A DNA stretch of 64,000 nucleotides, from assembly GCA_030620095.1 (NCBI GenBank), contig JAUTXW010005212.1:460001-524000 (forward strand), in the 5' to 3' direction. A model generated the notes under the pieces. It was not told where the DNA came from. It was given only the letters and a program-made list of their open reading frames with translations, and did no database searches. The position numbers were made by a program, and so were the translations under genes. This document shows, one piece after another, positions 11,595-24,579 of the stretch. Source of the stretch: Kuschelorhynchus macadamiae. Taxonomy: Eukaryota; Arthropoda; Insecta; Coleoptera; Curculionidae. Positions within the stretch are counted from its first letter, which is position 1. The number at the start of each line of letters is the position of its first letter.

Positions 11595-13400
11595 TCTCCT
11601 TTACTCGGAACTTCCCTCGTTATATTTTTTTCCATTTGTTAGTGTGGCCCAATTTAGTTCATTACATAGTTACAGTATATAGGTGTTACATTACCCCTTT
11701 TTTCAAACACTTTTGTTGTGCGTCATTTTGTTCCATCATATCGGATTTCTACCAATATTTTATCAGTTTCTTTCTATCCATGCCACACTTGAGTTTTGAG
11801 CCCAATTTAAAAAAAATCAATAAGCAGATTTTACATTGACACATTCCGCCATTTTGAATTTGTAGCAGATTATCCCATTTCAACATTTAAATTTTCTGTA
11901 AAATTTAAAGTCAATTGAACGTCTTTTTGTTTCGCCATCTTAAATTCATACTCCAACTTTACCAGTTTATCTTTTTATCACACTTAATTCTTGCACAAAA
12001 ATTGAAATTAATTTAATAAGTAGTATCTTCAGATTGATTTTTTAAATATTTTATAAGGCCGCTATTCTGTTTTGTTATCTTGGATTTATATCAAAATGTT
12101 ACCAGTTTATTTCTATGTAACACTTGCTTTTTGTGCAAAATTTGAAGTAAAGTGGGAAATAAGTTATTTTAGTAATATTTTTTTGACATTATTCCGCCTA
12201 TTTGGATTTTTACCAAAATATTACCAGTTCATCCAAATATGACCCTTAACTTTTGACTGTCTGGTCAATCTAGTAAGTAGTTTTTAAACTGTGCCGCTAA
12301 CTGATAGACAGACCGATAGACGGATCAACGGAATTGATAAAATATATTTTTTGGCATCTAGGGGCGCTAAAGCGTGAATCTACGTAAAACTTGAGGGGGT
12401 GATTTTTCACGATTACAAAAATGTATGCCGCCATTTTGTTCTGCCATCTGGAATTAGTACCACAATTTTACTAGTTGATCCTTATACCACAATGATCCCA
12501 ATCACAGAATTTGAAATAAAATTTTCAGGCTGTATTTTTAAATATTTTATTGAGCCGCTATTTTGTTCCGTCCTATTGGACTCGTACCAAGATGATTCCA
12601 CGATTCCAACATGATACTTGATGTTTGTGCAAAATTTGAGATAAATTGGATAAGCAGTTTCTTAATAATAATTTTTTAACATTTCAATAGGCCGCCATTT
12701 TGTTACGCCATATTGGATTTTTACAAAAATGTTACCAGGTCGTCTCCATATGACTCCTAATTTTTTATCAAAATTCGTCATCATCAAATCAATCGGCTAA
12801 GAAGTCTTTAAGCTATACCGCAAACTGACAGACCGACAGACGGACCAACGGAATTGATAAAACATATTTTTTGCATCTAGAGGCGCGAAAGTGTGAAGCT
12901 CTGTAAAACATTTTATTTGGCCGCCATTTTGTTCGGCCATCTTGAACCAGTACCTTTTACTAGTTGAATTTTATACCTCAATTAATTAAGGCACACAATT
13001 TGAAATAAATCCATTAAGCAGCTTTTTCGGGCTGAATCTTTAAATATTTTATTAAGCCGCCATTTTGTTCCGCCTTGTTGGATTCGTACTAAAATTTTAC
13101 CAGTTGAATCCCACATAATACTTGATGTTTATGCAAAATTTAAGATAAATTGCATAAGCAGTATTTATTAATAATTTTTTTAACATTTCACTAGGCCGCC
13201 ATTTTGTTTCGCCATATTGGATTTTTGCCAAAATATTACCAGATCATGCCCATATGACCCTTAATTTTTTATTAAAAATTGAAGTCAATCGGGTTTGTAG
13301 TTTTTAAGGTACGCCCCGAACAGAAAGACAAACAGACCGACGCAATTCTCGGGAGATGATTTTTTTGACAATTGCCATAGCAAGTATTAAAGAGGTGTGG
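11595..13400 (+). repeat. Array of diverged modules with CGCCATTTTG, block 1
   Basis: A module of roughly 130-280 bp recurs many times: a GGCCGCCATTTTGTT-like start, CGCCATCTTGGAT, then TACCAAAATTTTACCAG, a run resembling CATATGACCCTTAATTTTT, then AAATTTGAAGTCAATCGG. Some modules end in a GACAGACAGACCGACAGACG-like run and GGCATCTAGGGACGCTAAAA. The block begins near 11601 with TTACTCGGAACTTCCCTCGT, which is roughly the inverse of the GACGAGGGAAGTAAAA end at 16630. This suggests a non-autonomous DNA element with short terminal inverted repeats and expanded internal subrepeats. The small open frames in it are not coding. Confidence 0.8.
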
Positions 13401-13644
13401 CAACAAGATGTTAATGTTATTTTTTATTTTTAATGTTGGTTTTTATATGTTACTATTTGTAAAAAGAGTAAAATGTTCAGTAAAATAAAAATTTACGTTG
13501 ACTTTGTTGGTAAAAATTCTTAATTAAAAATCGTGATCTTAAAAAAAAAACAAACCAAAAAACAGTTTTTAGTTGATATTTTAGACTACAAAAGCTGGTA
13601 TTTCTAATCTTCACTTACTTTTTAATGAAAACAAAAAAATCGGT

Positions 13645-16600
13645 AAATTCCCTTACTCGGAATTTCTCTCGTTATGAATTATTATTTTTATTAGGAAGAG
13701 TGAAGTGTGATCCAAGTTAGTTCAGTACATAGTCACAGTATATATGTGTTATATATACTGTCTCTTCATTTATATTGGGCGCCATTTTGTCATCATATTG
13801 GTTCCTACCAATATGTTTTTCCTTTCTATCTATGCCACACTTGACTTAGGTATAATTTAAAAATTCAATAAGGATCCCATATTCACATTTAGTTTTTCTG
13901 CAAAATTTAAAAGCAATTGAACAAGATTTTTTTACGTCTATTTTTTAAACATTTTATTTGGCCGTCATTTTGCTTCGCCATCTTAAATTGAAACCCATAT
14001 TATCAGTCTTTACCCTACTCCGTTGTTCCGCAGATATCGCAGATATTAAGTTTCTGAATGGTTTTCATCAACGATCCTCTTGTTGTTATGTTAGAGTGGT
14101 ATATTATTTGGGGTTAGAATCCAGTAAAAAAAAAACAAAGGCTCTTTTTTTTAAATTACCGACGGTTCGCCAATTTACTGTTGCAAACTCAGGACATATA
14201 GATTTTATATCCTGCATGAAACCCATATTAGTCTTTACCTACTCCATTGGTCCGCAGATATTTCCTAACCCCAAATAATACACCACTCTAACATACCAAC
14301 AAGAGTGTCGTTAAGGAACACTATTTAGAAATTTAATATCTGGGAAATATCTGCGAACCAACGAAATAGGTAAAAAATGATAATATGGGTATCATGCAGG
14401 ATATAAGATGTATGTGACCTGAGGAACAATAGAGTAGCGAAACGTCGACAATTTAAATAAAGACCTTTGTTTTTTGTACTGGATCCTAACCCCAAATTAT
14501 GCATCACTGTAACATAAAAACAAGAGGATCGTTAACGAAAACCATTTAGAAACTTAATATCTGCGAAATATCTGCGGTCCAACGTGGTAGGTAAAGACAG
14601 AAAATATGTGTTTCATGCAAGATGTAGAATCTATATATGTCCTGAGGATGCAGCAATAATGTTTCGAAACGTCGGCAATTTAACAAAGTCTTTTGTTTTT
14701 TTACTGGATCCTAACCCCAAATAATACACCAACATAAAAACAAGAGGATCGTTAATGAAAACTTAATATCTGGGAAATATCTGCGGACAAACGGAATATG
14801 TAAAGACTGATAATATGGGTTTCATGATGGATATAGAGTCTACATATGTGTCCTGAAGATGCAACAATAAAGTTGCGAAACGTCGACTATTTAATAATAG
14901 TCTTTTGTTTTTTTTTACTGGATCTTAACCCCAAATAATACACCACTCTAACATAACAATAAAAGGAATGTTAACGAAAACCATTTAGAAACTTAATATC
15001 TAGGTAATATATGCAGAACAACGAAGTAAAAGTACTTATAATAAGGGTTTCATGGACGATGGAAGATCGATATGTGTCCTGAGGATGCAACAATTAAGTT
15101 GCGAAACGTCGACAATTAAAAAAATACTTGTTTTTCTTACTGGATCTTAGCCCCATATAATACACCTCTCTAACAAACATTTTTTAACATTGCTCCGCCA
15201 TATTGCATTTTTACCAAAATATTGTCAGGCCTCCACTATATGCCCCTTAACTTTTGGTCAAAATTTGTCAAACGGGTAAGTAGTATTTAAGCCATGTCGC
15301 GAACTGACACACAGACCGACAGACGGACCGAGGGAATTGATAAAACATGTTTTTTGGCATCTAGGGACGCTAAAACGTGAAGATATCTTATTTTTTTAGT
15401 AACACAGTTTTACTAGTTGAGCCCTATACCACAATTAGTTATGACCCACAATTTGAAATCAATCCCTTAGTAGTTTTTTCAGGCTGAATAAGTTTTTATA
15501 CCACATTTAGTTAGTTGATTCTAACATAATACACAAAATTTGAAATAAATTTGAAATCAATTTTTTTCTCACTATGCCGTCATTTTGTTTCATCATCTTG
15601 GATTTTTACCAAAATATTACCAGGTCATACTCATATGACCCTTAATTTTTTATACAAATTTGAAGTCAATCGGGTAATATTTTTAAGCTATGCCGCGAAA
15701 TGACAGACAAACCGAAATCAAACCATTAAGCAGTTTTTCAAGCTGAATTTTTAAATATTTTATTAAGCCGCCGTTTTGTTCCGCCATCTTGGATTCCTAC
15801 GAAAGTATTACCAGTTGATTCCAATATAATACTTGATGTTTTTTTACAAAATTTGAGATAAATTGGTTGAGTAGTTTTTTAATAATATTTTTTTAAGACT
15901 TTACTAGGCAGCCATTTGGTTGACACCTAATTTTTGACCAAAATTTGAAGTAAATCGGGCAAGTAGTCTTTAAGCTATGCCGCGAACTGATAGACAGATC
16001 GACAGACGGACCGACGGAATTGATAAAATATATTTTTTGCCATCTAACGACGCTAAAACGTAAAGATGTGTAAAACCTGACAGGGTGATTGTTTCACGAT
16101 TACAAACATTTTATTTGGCCGCCATTTTGTGCGGCCATCTTGAATTAGTACCACTATTTTACTAGGTGATCTCTATACCATATTTAGTTATTAACCATTA
16201 CGCAGTTTTTTCAGGATGATTTTTTAAATAATTTATAATGCCGCCATTTTGTTCCGCCATCTTGGATTCGTACCAAAATTTTACCACTTGATTTCAACAT
16301 AATACTTGATGTTTTTACAAAATTTGAGATAAAATGGAAAACTAACTAGTTTCTTTAATAATAATTTTTTTAATACTTCACTAGGCCGCCATTTTGTTTC
16401 GCCATATTGGATTCTTAACAAAATGTTACCAGGTCATCCCCATATGACCCTTAATTTTTGTGTAAAATTTGAAGTCAATCGGATAAGTAGTTTTTTAGCT
16501 ACGCCGCGATAAAACAGACAGACAGACCGACGGAATTGAGAAAACATGTTTTTCGTCATCTAGGGACCCTGAAACGTGAAGATCTGAAAAAATCTCGAAG

Positions 16601-16646
16601 AGTGATTTTTTCACGATTACAATACTTTGACGAGGGAAGTAAAAAC
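13645..16646 (+). repeat. Array of CGCCATTTTG modules, block 2, split by a nested tandem array
   Basis: The left end near 13655 (TTACTCGGAATTTCTCTCGT) repeats the start of block 1, including the following GTTAGTTCAGTACATAGT. The modules stop near 13985 at CGCCATCTTAAATTG and resume near 15180 at CATTGCTCCGCCATATTG. The interval holds the nested 221-bp array. The right end, ACGATTACAATACTTTGACG then AGGGAAGTAAAAAC, lies at 16612-16646. The same end is seen at 20172-20199 and 35302-35336. Confidence 0.8.
13986..15178. repeat. Nested ~221-bp tandem repeat array with a first unit in reverse
   Basis: CCTAACCCCAAATAATACAC or close variants start at 14264, 14485, 14710, 14934 and 15146, giving periods of 221, 225, 224 and 212 bp. 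Each unit contains CTGAGGATGCAACAATAA, GCGAAACGTCGAC, a T-rich stretch and ACTGGATC. The first unit (13986-14260) runs in the opposite direction. The CGAAACGTCGAC motif suggests ends of Penelope-like or related retroelements, but no coding region of such an element is attached here. Confidence 0.85.
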
Positions 16647-16969
16647 ACGACTAAAACGAATTGAATGTGTACGATTTGAAAAATCTCGCTTTGATAACGA
16701 AAACGGTGTAACTATTTGAGGAAAATCACTATTTAGGTTTTACAAATTATAATTATTTTGTTTGCCATAGTAATATTATACAGTTTCAGAGAAAATACGC
16801 ATCTCATGTGACTTAAAAAAAACTGGATTGAAACATTAACATTATATTGTTGGTTTTATTTACGTTATTCCTTGTTTTAGCAAACATATTTATGCGTTTA
16901 CATTAAAATATAAGCTTAGAAATATACAAGTTAAAACAAATGATTTTTTAAATGTAAATTTTGTAGAAA

Positions 16970-17596
16970 ATGTGCATTAGTCCCGGCGCCACTGGGATCT
17001 TACCGTCTAAAACCACGTGCGAAGCACGTTTATTTGTTGTTTGGAATATAGTTCCTAGACCTGTCCGCAAGAGAGCGTCACTTGCTCTACAAATACCTCA
17101 TTGGTCATTCGCCTTCATACCTGTGAGGCATGCGCGCCAAACTTTCAAAGGGAATAAACATGCACTTCATAAAGTTGCATTTTACGCGGCGAAAGGAACG
17201 GGCGATAGAGCGTCAACGTAACTGTTCGTGGACGTAAATATGGGCAATTTTCAGAATGGAAGCCTAAAATAACTAGCTTTTATTAGTTGACGATAATTTA
17301 GTGACTTATTAGTGCAATATTAGTGATGGATAAACGAGTTTCAGGCTACAGGTAGACAGATAAAACAGTTGATCAGCATGCGAATGCATCCACAGGTGTC
17401 TTGTTAAAAGTTTTAAACTTCTAGCGTGCGGTGCTTGTGTACGTATAAAAATGAAATCAAAGTAATAGAGTGATTTTCGTGGATCTTTAAGTGAAAAATG
17501 TGTTTTGCTTGGCTGAATTTGTTAAGCTAAAAAGTTTTGGCCTTCGGTATTGTGGAACGTAAACACGGTAACCGTCGCGGGATACCCAGAATAAAC
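16970..17596 (+). promoter_or_regulatory. Probable promoter and 5'UTR of the signal-peptide gene
   Basis: This stretch is distinctly GC- and CpG-richer than the flanks (for example GAGGCATGCGCGCCAAAC, TTTACGCGGCGAAAGG, ACCGTCGCGGGATACC) and contains ATTGG (inverse CCAAT) near 17100. It lies directly upstream of a good ATG, signal peptide and splice donor. An 83-codon open frame at 16970-17221 is better explained as by-product of this composition. The transcription start cannot be set from sequence alone. Confidence 0.5.
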
Positions 17597-17690
17597 ATGA
17601 AAGAGAATGAACGGAAACCACGAAGAAAGTGCAGTATTTTAATGTTTCAAGTCATCATAGTCATCTCGCTGTTTCAATCAGCATTAGCAG
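17597..17690 (+). CDS. First coding exon of an unidentified secreted or membrane protein (signal peptide)
   Basis: ATG at 17597 is followed by a basic N terminus, MKENERKPRRKCSIL, then a hydrophobic core, MFQVIIVISLFQSALA, with a typical A-L-A signal peptidase site. Directly after it the sequence GCAG|GTATGA gives a splice donor at 17690/17691, in phase 1. A signal-peptide exon ending in phase 1 is common in insect cell-surface genes such as those of the immunoglobulin superfamily, but the mature protein is not visible, so no identity is claimed. Without splicing the frame stops within six codons. No other exon was found downstream in the window; it may lie beyond a long intron. Confidence 0.65.
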
Positions 17691-19489
17691 GTATGAATTC
17701 AATGTTTTAGATGTATTTTTGAATAAATGCATAGGTCGCTGTTTGCACATTATAATGTATGAAGTAAATAATCTTGCACCCGAAAAATAAAATGCAGATG
17801 AAAATGATCACTCTATCCTATCTATAAAATCAATTTGAGACAGTGGCGCAACCAGATAAACAAATCGGGGGCGTTGTAAAACTTTGCAATGTTAAATGAA
17901 AATCTATAATTTGTATATTAGTTTTCTCATGGTCTTTCTGATGGAAAAATTTTAGGCCTTTCCGGAAAATAAAATTCTCAATTAAACTATCTAATAACCC
18001 ATTTCTGAGATGAAAAAGATGGAATTGCACATAAAAAGAATTCGAAACAGATTATATAGGATTAAGCCCCGGAATTAAGGAATTATTTTAGGAGTGGTAT
18101 CTGTATTAACTATTAAGTATTAGAATTTCTGTTTATACGAATAAACAATAAATTTCAAAGATCTTTCTAGATACTTATTATACACAAATATCGAGGAAAA
18201 TATAATCAGACAAATCGCATTTTGTGCTATTGGTATACCGATTTATGCAGAATTCGGCATAATCTTACTTTACATTTTTCGAAGAACAATCAGTCAAATA
18301 CTCGAACAAATATATTACATGATTACAAAAAATATATGCGTTGTTCTTTTTATAAAGCCCGTATGACTATGTATCCTAAACCTATAAATTAATTTTATAT
18401 TTTTGCTTTTTTCTATATTTTTTCTTTGGCATTTAATTACCTAAACACTCGTGAAAATAACAGCTCACTCAGATCACAATACTATTTAAATTGAATAAAA
18501 ATTTGCGAGGTGGCGCGCGGCGGTCCAAAGTAGGACCAAAAAATTAAAAAGCAATTTAAACAGTAATATGAAAATCATTATTTTTTATATTTTGCTTTTG
18601 CGGTCATTTGTAGTGCATTGGGCGGCTAGAAAAATAAAATCCTCCATAAAACCTATTTAAATTACCATTTAAAAACAAAAACTATTCGACAAACTAATTA
18701 TAATATAAACTAAGATATTTACGAGGTCCCTACTTGAGTGTCTACGTACTTTTATGGGGCCACCCAGCCCTTGGGCAATCCGTTAACTGACTAACCCATT
18801 CACTTTATAAAGTCATTTGCAGAGGCGTACACTGGGGGTTCGCCATTGAATTTCTTGATAAGTCATTTTAAGTCCAAGAACCGATGGATGGACCTTTTTT
18901 TTAATGTTCAGACAAAATCGAGGAACGTCTCACTCCTTGAAAAACGTACAGCGATTTCGGAAGTAACTAGGATTTTGACCGTGTGAAATCATATGATTTC
19001 GGGAGAAATGTGTAATTTCCGATCGATTTCTTGATTTTGGCCTTGATTTCGAGAAGAGGAGTTCGTGATTTTGGACTTGATTTCGTAATTTCAGAGAAAT
19101 CTGACTCAATGGTTCAGATTTCACTATTTCTAATAAAAGGAATGCTTTATAATGAGTGAAGTTTTGACGAACGTGTTACCATTGGCGTACTATTTAAAGC
19201 CAATGGTGTTACGCTTACGAAAAACGGCACCAAATTAGTTATCACAGCACCCTGAAATCCAAATGATAGTAATATTTTAGGCTTTGAGAGTAGGTCCTAA
19301 TTTCAATTCATTGCTCGATTAACTACTGTTTTGCAAATAATTAAATTCATTTCTAAACAAAAAAAAAACATTTTTTTGGATCCAATTGCCTTAAATACAT
19401 TCTACTCTAACTTGATAAATAAAACATTTTGCACGATGGACGTCTCATTCGCAAAATCGACTAAATGACTTTTAATAACACATAATATA
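17691..19489. other. Probable start of a long intron, with a minor GATTTCG-rich patch
   Basis: Nothing coding. At 17841 and 18824 there are AGTGGCGCAACCAG-like and GAGGCGTACACTGGGGG-like sequences, which resemble ends of small hAT-type elements. At 18940-19130 GATTTCG or GATTTTGG-like words recur about ten times in an irregular minisatellite-like way. Confidence 0.45.
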
Positions 19490-20199
19490 CATATACTATA
19501 TTTTCAAACATTCTTATTGGGCGCCATTTTGTTCCACCATAATGGATTCGTAGATTTATCGGATCTTTTACCAGTTTCTACCTATGTCACACTTGATTTT
19601 TGGGCATACTTTAAAATAAATTCAATATACTGATTTTTTAAGACCGCAATTTTGTTCCCTTTGTTTAATTCGTTTCAGCAAAATTTGAAGGCATTTGATT
19701 ATGAAGATTTTTTTTAAGTTTTAAATATTTTACTCGATATTTTATTTGGCCGCCATGTTGAATTCGTACCACAGTTTCACTAGTTTGTTCTCGAGTTTAT
19801 CTCTATCATATCACACTTGATCTTGCACAAAATTTGGAATTATTTTAATAAGTAATTTTTTCAGGCTGATATTTTGTATATTTTATTATGCCGCCATCTT
19901 TGATTCGTACCAAAATATTACCAGTTTATTTTATGTAACACTTTTTTGTGTGAAGTTTGAGATAAATTTGATAATCAGTTTTTTAGTAATAATGTTTCCC
20001 CTTAATTTTTGACCAAAAATTTGAAGTCAGTCAGGTAGGCAGTTTTTTATTAACTATGCCGCTGACTGACAGACAGTCAGACAGCCAGACCGACGGAATT
20101 AAGAAAACATGTTTATTTTTGGCATCTAGAGACCCTAAAGATCCGGAAAAAAATTGGTAAGGTGATTTTTTCACGATTACACTACGAGGGAAGTAAAAG
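19490..20199 (+). repeat. Array of CGCCATTTTG modules, block 3
   Basis: Starts near TTGGGCGCCATTTTGTTCC, runs through three to four modules (GGCCGCCATGTTG, TTCGTACCAAAATATTACCA, a CAGACAGTCAGACAGCCAGA run) and ends with CACGATTACACTACGAGG then GAAGTAAAAG, the same terminus as block 2. Confidence 0.8.
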
Positions 20200-22150
20200 T
20201 CTTCAGTTGTTGTAAACAAATGAAAATAAAAACGTGGTAATGTGTTTTGAAATTATATTTGGTTAAAAACATTTTGCTCTGGGTTGTTGGGGCAATTTGC
20301 CGTTTTTTGTAAAAAGTGAAATTAAAAACGCAAATAGGCATGTACAACTATTTGTATATCAAATCCGTATGTAGTCAGAATTAGTTATAAAAATAAGTTT
20401 TTTCGCGATATATTTTTTTAATTGATGTTCAATTGTTTTTTAACAAATTACAAGTTAGTTTTTTTTAATTCTATAATTTTTCTGACTTCCCCATGAATAG
20501 AAAAATTATAGAATACACTGTAATGTATGTCTGTAAGTATTGCAAAAAGCTAATAATTTTTACATTTTGAGTCTGAATTCGTTTGATGTTGGACCATTTT
20601 TTAACAAGATTTCAACAGATGTTCCAAATCTCAGAGTAAGTATATATAAAAACTAGTAGTTTAACTTCGAAGGTTACTCTTGAATTCGCTCTTGAGGTAT
20701 CTTAAAATAAATGTTTAAAACACATTATTGTAAATTTGATTTTACAGTTAGAAGATATATAATACAGGTTTTGTTACATTACATTATTGATATTGTGTTA
20801 CATAAGTGGATCTTAAATAACGCATTCTATCCGGCGGAAGAGTTTTTTTGAGGACAATTTTGTATAGATAGATTGAAAAACTTGTGTTCTTCAGCTTTAT
20901 CTCTTGTATGTTTGTGCCGCTTAAATCCTTGTGAGTTTATATTACTTTTTTTATTTATTGTTTTTGACATTTACTTGATTTTTTAGCTAGTATACAGAAT
21001 TCCTTTTGTAGCTTAACCTATTTGCTTCAGATTATATTTGCATGTATTCATTTAACTGTGTAACTCTTATTACACATTTAACATTTTATTTTCGGCTTTG
21101 TTAATAAGATAATTTCTTTCTACAATAAAGCATGTTTTGAATTTGAATAAATCGGCGAAAATATACAAAGCATACCAAGGAAAAAATTTAAATAGCACTT
21201 TTTTTATTAACTGCGAATAAAGAGGGCTGTGTATCAATGCTGTGTTCGACGCACGGATTGTAATTATTTGCTATGATTGGTTTTCCTGCCATTTTCGAGG
21301 CAAGTCCGTAAAAAAGTTCAAGAGAATTGAACTTTTTTTGTGGATATCATTAATAATTTCTTACATACGTAGGTATCCTTAAATATGGCATTTGCTTTTT
21401 GCGAGGTTTATTACTTTATCAGTTTTTTATGTTTATTTATTTCGACGATATAGTGACATGATGAGTTTAGATTATTATAATTATATAATGCAGTACCATT
21501 AATGGAGGAAAATGCTCGTAGTAGGTTTGCTGGCGATACAAAAAAAGAACTATATATTCTGAGTTCAAAATACACTTCTAGAGAGAAAAGAAAAGAGTCA
21601 TTGTTATTAGAGTTGTTATTAGCGAGGTTACCACTCTTGAAGGAATCAAGTAATCCTGACGACCCAATGTACTTTAACTATATCTAAGCATCTCCAAGGA
21701 AAAGTTTACGGCTTGGTGGGCGTGGGAGCAGATTTTTTTTAAGCGCATATTTAATACGCGAGCGGAAATCCCCATGGGTGGATAGCTGACTTAACCCGAC
21801 AATTTTCTGTGATGTCATTTGTTCTGCAATTTACATAGAGATTTTTTTAAAGAGGCCATTGTATGGATGAATGAAAAACGAACTCTTATTTTTAGGTTTG
21901 TTTACCGTATTCCCTAAAAAAAAAGTTCAAATTTTGTCGCCATGTTATGACCAGGGTCCATATTGTTAATAATAATACTGTTAACTAAAAACTATTTTTA
22001 TTCGAAAATAAATATAATTAAATACATATAATTAGTTTTAAATTCATTTAATTACTCCAAAATATATATAAATACATTTATTTATTTATTTTTATAAAGA
22101 GGTGTACAAATTTTCATGAGTGGCCTTCCCCTCGCTCTGGAAAAACAGAT
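20200..22150. other. AT-rich DNA, no gene recognised
   Basis: The only open frame of note is 21502-21687 (+), 61 codons starting MEENARSRFAGDTKKE and containing REKRKESLLLELLLAR. It is hydrophilic and could be a relic of a transposon gene, but I do not recognise it and it has no splice context. Confidence 0.45.
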
Positions 22151-22158
22151 GATATATG

Positions 22159-22159
<1 letters not shown>

Positions 22160-22209
<50 letters not shown>

Positions 22210-22383
22210 ATTTGCAGTACTGAAGGGAGTTAACAAAATTTAAATAGGTTCCACAACCAGTGGCGCTTCCAGAAATTACGCTTGGGGGGGGGGGGGGTCT
22301 GCAGAATGACAAACTACATTTATGCATTACCTTTATTAAAACAAAAATATATATAGTTATAAACAAAAAAAATATGAGCCTAA

Positions 22384-22473
<90 letters not shown>

Positions 22474-22555
22474 TCAAAGCATATAAAATTTCGATTATAT
22501 ATATATATATATATAAATATACTCTCTATATATATATGCGCGCGAATTATATGCA

Positions 22556-22646
<91 letters not shown>
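22160..22646. repeat. Cluster of four (TA)n tracts with a G14 run
   Basis: TA tracts at about 22162-22205, 22386-22470, 22497-22515 and 22558-22646. A run of about 14 G at 22286-22300 follows CAGTGGCGCTTCCAGAAATT, a sequence resembling the CAGTGGCGTAGCCAG ends of small hAT-like elements. The poly-YI open frames are artefacts. Confidence 0.95.
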
Positions 22647-22649
<3 letters not shown>

Positions 22650-24575
22650 TGACTAAGAAGCAAAAAAAACTAAAATAGAAATGTTCAATTCGTTTAGATT
22701 TTACAGATACAATTTGTTTCATAAAAATGTTTAGAAATATTTTACGTTTTACTTAGAATCATTATTATTAGGACACTGCTCTATTTAAAACAATTAGTTG
22801 CCCTTTACCGTGTGTTTGGAACATCCTGTGTAAATAAAAATATCTTTACGTGATACACTTTTGGTAACCAAGTAGATATCTTTCCTATTTAACGTTTTCT
22901 TCTATTCGTATTACCTAACGAGATATCCAATAATTACACATTAAGTTGACCAATAAAGTAAGCGTAACCGACTAAAACATACCAATTTTAAGATTATCAG
23001 TGTGAAAACTATATTTTTTGACAAGACATATTATTTAAGAAGAATAAGTCCTCGGCTCTGTTCTCGGTTTTACTCGAAAATTCAATTTTTTTTTCTATTT
23101 GGTCCTAACTTCGGTCCTAACATCCTGTATATTTCAGAATTAAATCTATCAAAATATATTTTATTCATCTTAAAGGGGTTAAATCCGATGTTAAATCAAA
23201 GTCATTCTAATAAAAGTTTGCTGGTGTACAAGCAAAAAACTAATATTTTATATATTTGTCGCACTTTAAGCTTCTCTAAATAAGGCCTCTTCGGAGTGTT
23301 ATATTTCCTTCATAAAACAAAAACTACAAGATATACAAAATAAGAGTAAATTATTTATTTAGAAACTAAAACGGCACAAATTCAGGAACAGTGTTCGCCT
23401 CGGTAATCACTAATAGTACTAAACTACTAAACAAATAGGTATAACAGTAATGTTCACAAATCGAGAAGAAAAAAAATATCTTAAGAAATAGAGAGAATTT
23501 TTAAAATGTATTGCTAAATGTTGGCAGGGAAGAACACTGATAGCGAAATCAAGTTCAAAAGTGTATTATAAGATTTACAGCAGCGGTGTCGGCGATATAA
23601 AGACGATTGAATGGTTGGATTTGAAAAAAAAAATTTCTACTGTTGTATAATGCGATATTTATATTTATTAAATTAACTATAGGCACTGAATCAATCATAT
23701 TATTTAGAATTTTATATACACATTTTACGTAGCTATGTTATCGTTAGAAAGTGTATAGAAATTATTTGGATATTTTATAAAATTTTCCTGCACTCGATCG
23801 GTTTTACAAATATATACATCGTATCGAGGGTTCCAGATTACTGATCCCTAACAAAGCACGCTATTAACTTTAGGATTTATACAGTGTACGAATGGATTCT
23901 TTTTTTGCTTCTGAGACGATGGATTGAATATAATAATCAAATAACATTTTGTTATATGTTATGGAATGGTTGAGATATTTCATACACACAATTTTTTAGA
24001 AACACAGTGGATACAATGTCAACACCAGTGGCTTTGTCTGTAAGTCCTTTTATTTAATTAATAATAGTGGAAATTAACTTGCATTTCTCGAGGGATTAAA
24101 AACAGAATTAAAATAGGAGAAAAAAAGTGTCGTATTTTTTAGTGTGAAAAATTTTCAGAGCGGTATTAGTAGCTTATATTTCTTAGATCTAGCAAATTTT
24201 CATATCTGTCTCGAATCGTCCAACATAGAGTCTTCAACACAACCAATATAATTTATGTAATCAGTATCAATTAATTATTTAGAACACCCTCTAAGCAATT
24301 TAAAGAAAATAATATAATCAGGCCCACTATTAAATTTTAACTTTGATGGTGCCTACACAACAAATGAGGATATTTTCGTTTATAACTAGAATGTGTAGAG
24401 ATATGTTTTAACATAGTATTTTTAATTATTGATTATAACATTCTTACACAATTTCCGTATTCAAATTGCATAGGGTTTCATCCCAATTTACTAAATTCAA
24501 GTCAGTCTTGATATTATTGTAATAAGCAGAGTTAAATTTCAAATCAAAATTATATTATTAAATTTCTAAGAATAA
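22650..24575. other. AT-rich DNA, no gene recognised
   Basis: AACATCCTGTGTAAAT (22820) and AACATCCTGTATATTT (23119) resemble the ends of small insect elements with an ACAGGGTGT-type terminus. The open frame at 23002-23283 has no family signature. Confidence 0.4.
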
Positions 24576-24579
24576 TGTA

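Noticed and set aside
13986..15178. Regularly spaced repeats as a CRISPR array
   Set aside because: Units are ~221 bp, contiguous and in a eukaryotic transposon context; there are no short repeats with unique spacers.
16970..17221. 83-codon open frame as a protein gene
   Set aside because: Its composition follows local GC content, it has no family features and it sits where a promoter/5'UTR is expected.
24000..24045. TTTTTTAG...TCTGTAAGT as a small exon
   Set aside because: Splice-like edges enclose only about 38 nt, and no frame gives a recognisable or connected product.
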